Under the pieces are notes generated by a model. The model worked only from the letters and a program-made list of their open reading frames with translations, searched no databases and was not told the origin of the DNA. Below, in pieces: positions 61,705-64,000 of a stretch of DNA of 64,000 nt. The stretch lies in NCBI GenBank assembly GCA_017405785.1, contig JAFQZR010000001.1, positions 151,605-215,604 of the forward strand, written 5' to 3'. The number at the start of each line of letters is the position of its first letter. Within the stretch, counting starts at the first letter, position 1. The position numbers were made by a program, and so were the translations under genes. The stretch is from Erysipelotrichaceae bacterium. GTDB taxonomy: Bacteria > Bacillota_I > Bacilli_A > Erysipelotrichales > Erysipelotrichaceae.

Positions 61705-62109
61705 TCAGTAAGCTTGATTTCTATTCTTTGATTTGTTAGATAATAGCATACTTGTTATAACAAGGGTTAATAAATAATAACTAACTAAAATCAATCCAAC
61801 CAACATACCTTTATACGAATAAAAATCTGCTGTTTTATCGGCTGTTCTTCCGACGTATAGACCAAAGAACTCCCCAATATAGAAAATAAAAAACGAGAAC
61901 AAAACAGTAAACAATAATGACAGATTCTTATTTCGTTTATTTTCCAGTATAACCGCAATTAACAACATAACATCAAACACCAAAAGAAGCAACAGTATTG
62001 TTGTTTGGTTATTGTTGGAAAGAATGCCAATCATCCCGCTAATAATGAGAAATAGAACAACAAACACAATTGCCGGGATAATATTGTTAGTTATTTTTTC
62101 TTTTTTCAT
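61705..62109 (-). CDS. Four-helix membrane protein, unknown
   Basis: A 134-residue protein with four hydrophobic helices (about 10-30, 38-52, 60-85 and 105-125) and a basic tail. I prefer the ATG at 62109 because a TATAAT overlaps the alternative ATG at 62139. The SD is weak (AAGAG). It lies 59 nt downstream of the membrane-bound XRE regulator and may be its target or partner. AT-rich; no family recognised. Confidence 0.5.
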   Translation of the reverse strand: MKKEKITNNIIPAIVFVVLFLIISGMIGILSNNNQTTILLLLLVFDVMLLIAVILENKRNKNLSLLFTVLFSFFIFYIGEFFGLYVGRTADKTADFYSYKGMLVGLILVSYYLLTLVITSMLLSNKSKNRNQAY

Positions 62110-62168
62110 AAGTATACTCTTACTCTTCTTTCTTTTCATTATATTATTTTATTGAATCAATAACTCCA

Positions 62169-63407
62169 CTATTTAACCTCATTTCTGGTTTTTTGAGCCT
62201 GGAAAACCGCAATAATCGTATATACACTCAGTAATACTATAATCAGATAAAACCCATATTCTATATTTGCTGTTACTGCTGTTCCATCACTTAGTATTCC
62301 TGAAATGTTTCTTATTCCATGAATCAGACGCCATATAATAAATAATGGAGATACTGCAATAATCATCTTTATTAATCGTTTATCTAGAAAGTGCAGATAC
62401 TGTGACACCACTGCGATCACAAAGTAAGCGCATATCATTTTGAATGCTGCATTATCAAACTGCTTTAGAGTAGATGAACTGACAAATATTTCCCATTTTA
62501 TATATGGAACATAAATAGCTAAGATACAGATCTCAATTGCCAGTATTATTTTCAAAACATTTCCAGTTGTATCAGTATTCTCCTTAAAACCATATTCGTT
62601 AGCGATAAGCTGATATCCACAGAAGAGAATCCATGTGGTATACACTATAATACAAATCCAGAGTAATGCCTCCATATAGTGATTAAATATGCAAAAACCA
62701 TACATTCCACCATTTATTACTGATAATGTTAAATTGCCTAATATACCTGGAAATTCATCTGTTTTACTGTCACACAGTACATAGTTAAGTACAAAGGTTA
62801 CTTCCAGAACAATTGAGTATAACAGGAACATCCTTTGAGTTTTCATATCATCTTTTTTCCTGTATATTAAGTAACTAATTGCTACTATATATCCTACTGA
62901 AGATACAAACGTTTCGATATATCCCATTCTAAAGTACACATTGCATGAAATTCCCATTGCTGCTGTGACAAGATGTATGATCAATAACCACAGCCAAGTT
63001 AGATTTCCTGTGGTTTCTTTTATATTTGCTCCGATAGTTTTGTTCGATACTTTCTCAAGCTGTTCTTTAATATCATTTATATCATTACTTATATTACTGA
63101 CTGTTTCATCCGTTGAAGTTATTTTCTCATTAATAGAGTCGATTCCAGCATCAACTGATATCAATTTTCTGTTAACTTCTCTGTCAAGATTAATCTGTCC
63201 ATCAAAAACTTCTTCAAGAGACAGATCGAACTCATTGCAAATATGAACAATATCATTCATTGTAGGTAACTGTTCTCCGTTTTCCCAGCGTCTGATCGTT
63301 CTTCCAGAAACACCTAACAAAGAACCCATTTCATCACGGGATAAATCTCTTGATTTTCTAAGTTTGATCATTAACTGACTAAGTTTCTTGCTATCTGGCT
63401 CTTTCAT
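62169..63407 (-). CDS. Membrane-anchored XRE-type regulator
   Basis: A 412-residue protein. An N-terminal HTH_XRE domain (about 8-65; SRDEMGSLLGVSGRTIRRWENGEQLP) is followed by a coiled-coil segment (about 80-125) with heptad-like SINEKI/ISNDIND repeats. Seven to eight membrane helices (about 135-405) complete it. The layout suggests a DNA-binding protein held at the membrane that reports on an envelope signal. AGAAGGAAG precedes the ATG. The DNA is AT-rich, and the gene lies among orphan membrane proteins, which fits an accessory module. Confidence 0.85.
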   Translation of the reverse strand: MKEPDSKKLSQLMIKLRKSRDLSRDEMGSLLGVSGRTIRRWENGEQLPTMNDIVHICNEFDLSLEEVFDGQINLDREVNRKLISVDAGIDSINEKITSTDETVSNISNDINDIKEQLEKVSNKTIGANIKETTGNLTWLWLLIIHLVTAAMGISCNVYFRMGYIETFVSSVGYIVAISYLIYRKKDDMKTQRMFLLYSIVLEVTFVLNYVLCDSKTDEFPGILGNLTLSVINGGMYGFCIFNHYMEALLWICIIVYTTWILFCGYQLIANEYGFKENTDTTGNVLKIILAIEICILAIYVPYIKWEIFVSSSTLKQFDNAAFKMICAYFVIAVVSQYLHFLDKRLIKMIIAVSPLFIIWRLIHGIRNISGILSDGTAVTANIEYGFYLIIVLLSVYTIIAVFQAQKTRNEVK

Positions 63408-63551
63408 ATACTTCCTTCTTCCAACAAAACATCTCTTGCATAACCATATCTGTCTTATGGACTTTTAATAGTATCATTAGGTTGATTAATATCTTTTATT
63501 ACTCACTAATCACCTTTTTTACATCTTCATTATAAATGAAAACGAATAGAG
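63408..63551 (-). promoter_or_regulatory. Upstream region of the XRE gene
   Basis: AT-rich leader with no clear -35/-10 pair. The tandem repeat at 63552-63593 lies 145 nt upstream of the start codon and could be an operator for this regulator. Confidence 0.35.
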
Positions 63552-63593
63552 AAAAGTGGCCAGGTTTGTCAAAAAAGTGACCATTTTTGTCCA
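63552..63593 (+). repeat. 21-bp tandem direct repeat
   Basis: Two adjacent 21-bp units: AAAAGTGGCCAGGTTTGTCAA (63552-63572) and AAAAGTGACCATTTTTGTCCA (63573-63593), agreeing at about three quarters of positions. A single related copy is at 44151. It may be an operator pair or the terminal repeats of a lost IS21-like element. Confidence 0.75.
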
Positions 63594-63871
63594 AATAACC
63601 CTTCTCTACGTTTCCATTATACTACTTTAGAAATAACCTCCACACTTCTGCCATTATCACACATCATATTTCATGTTAATGTGGATAAAAAATTTAAAAG
63701 TACAAAAAAGGTTCCTTTTTGGAAACCTTGTTTTTACTTTGGTGGAGCATACTCTCCTCTATACCATACATTCAAAAAGCACTTATTTTACAGTTTTTTT
63801 TAATGGGGAACTATCACTAACCCCACTTTTTTACCCCACTTGTCTTCACACCGACAAACTTGAATTTCGTA
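63594..63871. other. AT-rich non-coding stretch
   Basis: No convincing gene. A plus-strand frame at 63673-63879 has no SD or domain and crosses a terminator-like hairpin. ACCCCACTT-type octamers repeat at 63821-63828 and 63834-63841. I see no tRNA or rRNA here. Confidence 0.4.
63708..63735. terminator. Terminator-like hairpin
   Basis: AAGGTTCC pairs with GGAAACCTT (63708-63715 and 63721-63729, one bulged A), followed by TTGTTTTT on the plus strand and by a T-run on the minus strand. It could end a minus-strand gene entering from the right edge. Confidence 0.6.
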
Positions 63872-64000
63872 CTATATAAGCGTGGATAATAGAAGATTAT
63901 CTGCGCTTGTTTCATAATAAGGGAAACAGATGGCCTGACGTAACTTGAATAGGGATATCTTAGGATACTCCCGGCGACAAACAGTCAGCCATCCCCTTAT
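63872..64000 (-). CDS. Possible C-terminal end of an unknown gene (runs off the window)
   Basis: The minus-strand frame entering at 64000 stays open for 42 codons to TAG at 63872-63874. Its composition looks protein-like: a WLTVCRREYPKISLFKLRQ segment, then a CFPYYETSADNLLL segment. No family recognised. The same DNA forms a nested inverted repeat, so it may instead be a structured non-coding element. Confidence 0.3.
   Translation of the reverse strand: MRGWLTVCRREYPKISLFKLRQAICFPYYETSADNLLLSTLI
63917..64000. repeat. Nested inverted repeat at the window edge
   Basis: Outer arms ATAAGGG...ATGGCCTGAC (63917-63939) and GTCAGCCATCCCCTTAT (63984-64000) pair with small bulges. They enclose a hairpin GGGATATC/GATA-TCCC (63952-63959 and 63964-63972). 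The symmetry ends exactly at the edge of the window. Confidence 0.5.

Noticed and set aside
63735..63770. tRNA 3' end (GGTGGAG-like string on the plus strand)
   Set aside because: The TGGTGGAG string recalls the complement of a tRNA end, but no T-loop, anticodon stem or acceptor pairing follows.
63673..63879. Plus-strand 68-codon frame near the right edge
   Set aside because: No SD, no recognisable domain, and it crosses a terminator-like hairpin.

Overview
The window looks like chromosome from a low-to-mid-GC anaerobic Bacillota, most likely an Erysipelotrichia-type gut or oral bacterium (inference). Supporting signs are strong AGGAGG ribosome sites, TTGACA/TATAAT promoters, a T-box riboswitch, a yvcK-whiA pair, rubrerythrin, an old-yellow-enzyme Fe-S flavoenzyme and YesMN-type sugar regulation. 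No rRNA, tRNA or CRISPR array was recognised. No intact insertion sequence was seen.

Region 1 (1 to about 25.4 kb) is a carbohydrate and ester catabolic island. It carries nine different esterase or deacetylase-like genes: two type-B carboxylesterases, several alpha/beta hydrolases, a sialate-O-acetylesterase-like SGNH enzyme, a CE2-like SGNH enzyme, a class-C beta-lactamase-fold esterase, a NodB deacetylase and a cinnamoyl/feruloyl esterase. A plus-strand operon (2898-9889) combines esterases with a Nif3-like protein, a P-loop kinase and a GH13_18 sucrose-phosphorylase-like enzyme. A second plus-strand block (12256-24066) encodes a lipoprotein solute-binding protein, a YesM/YesN-type two-component system, an anchored extracytoplasmic protein, two sugar permeases, two hydrolases, a YesL-like protein and a transporter ATPase. 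A second transporter ATPase lies at 1365-2564. My reading is uptake of an acylated oligosaccharide or glycoside, stripping of its acyl groups, and phosphorolysis or hydrolysis of the core.

Region 2 (24-59.7 kb) is mostly minus-strand housekeeping and metabolism: psuK-psuG, a glycosyltransferase/GtrA pair, gap, rubrerythrin, yvcK-whiA, a TtcA-like enzyme, an ECF S-component, metQ-metN-metI behind a Met-specific T-box, msrA, further esterases, a PAP2 phosphatase, a PrsW protease, a large lipase/lysoplasmalogenase-like membrane fusion, a 5'-nucleotidase-like enzyme, an enoate-reductase-like flavoenzyme, and a GntR(YtrA)-ABC operon with a visible operator.

Region 3 (59.8-64 kb) is AT-rich and accessory in character: orphan small membrane proteins and lipoproteins, a gene remnant, a membrane-bound XRE regulator, a 21-bp tandem repeat, and a nested inverted-repeat structure that runs into the window edge.

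The most interesting points are the esterase-rich island, a glycosyltransferase fused to a MarR-like winged helix, a lipase fused to a YhhN-like lysoplasmalogenase domain, and four genes that have a -10 hexamer exactly 6 nt before ATG and look leaderless. Others are a decayed M23 peptidase fragment beside gap and an unusual insertion shared by both sugar-transporter ATPases.
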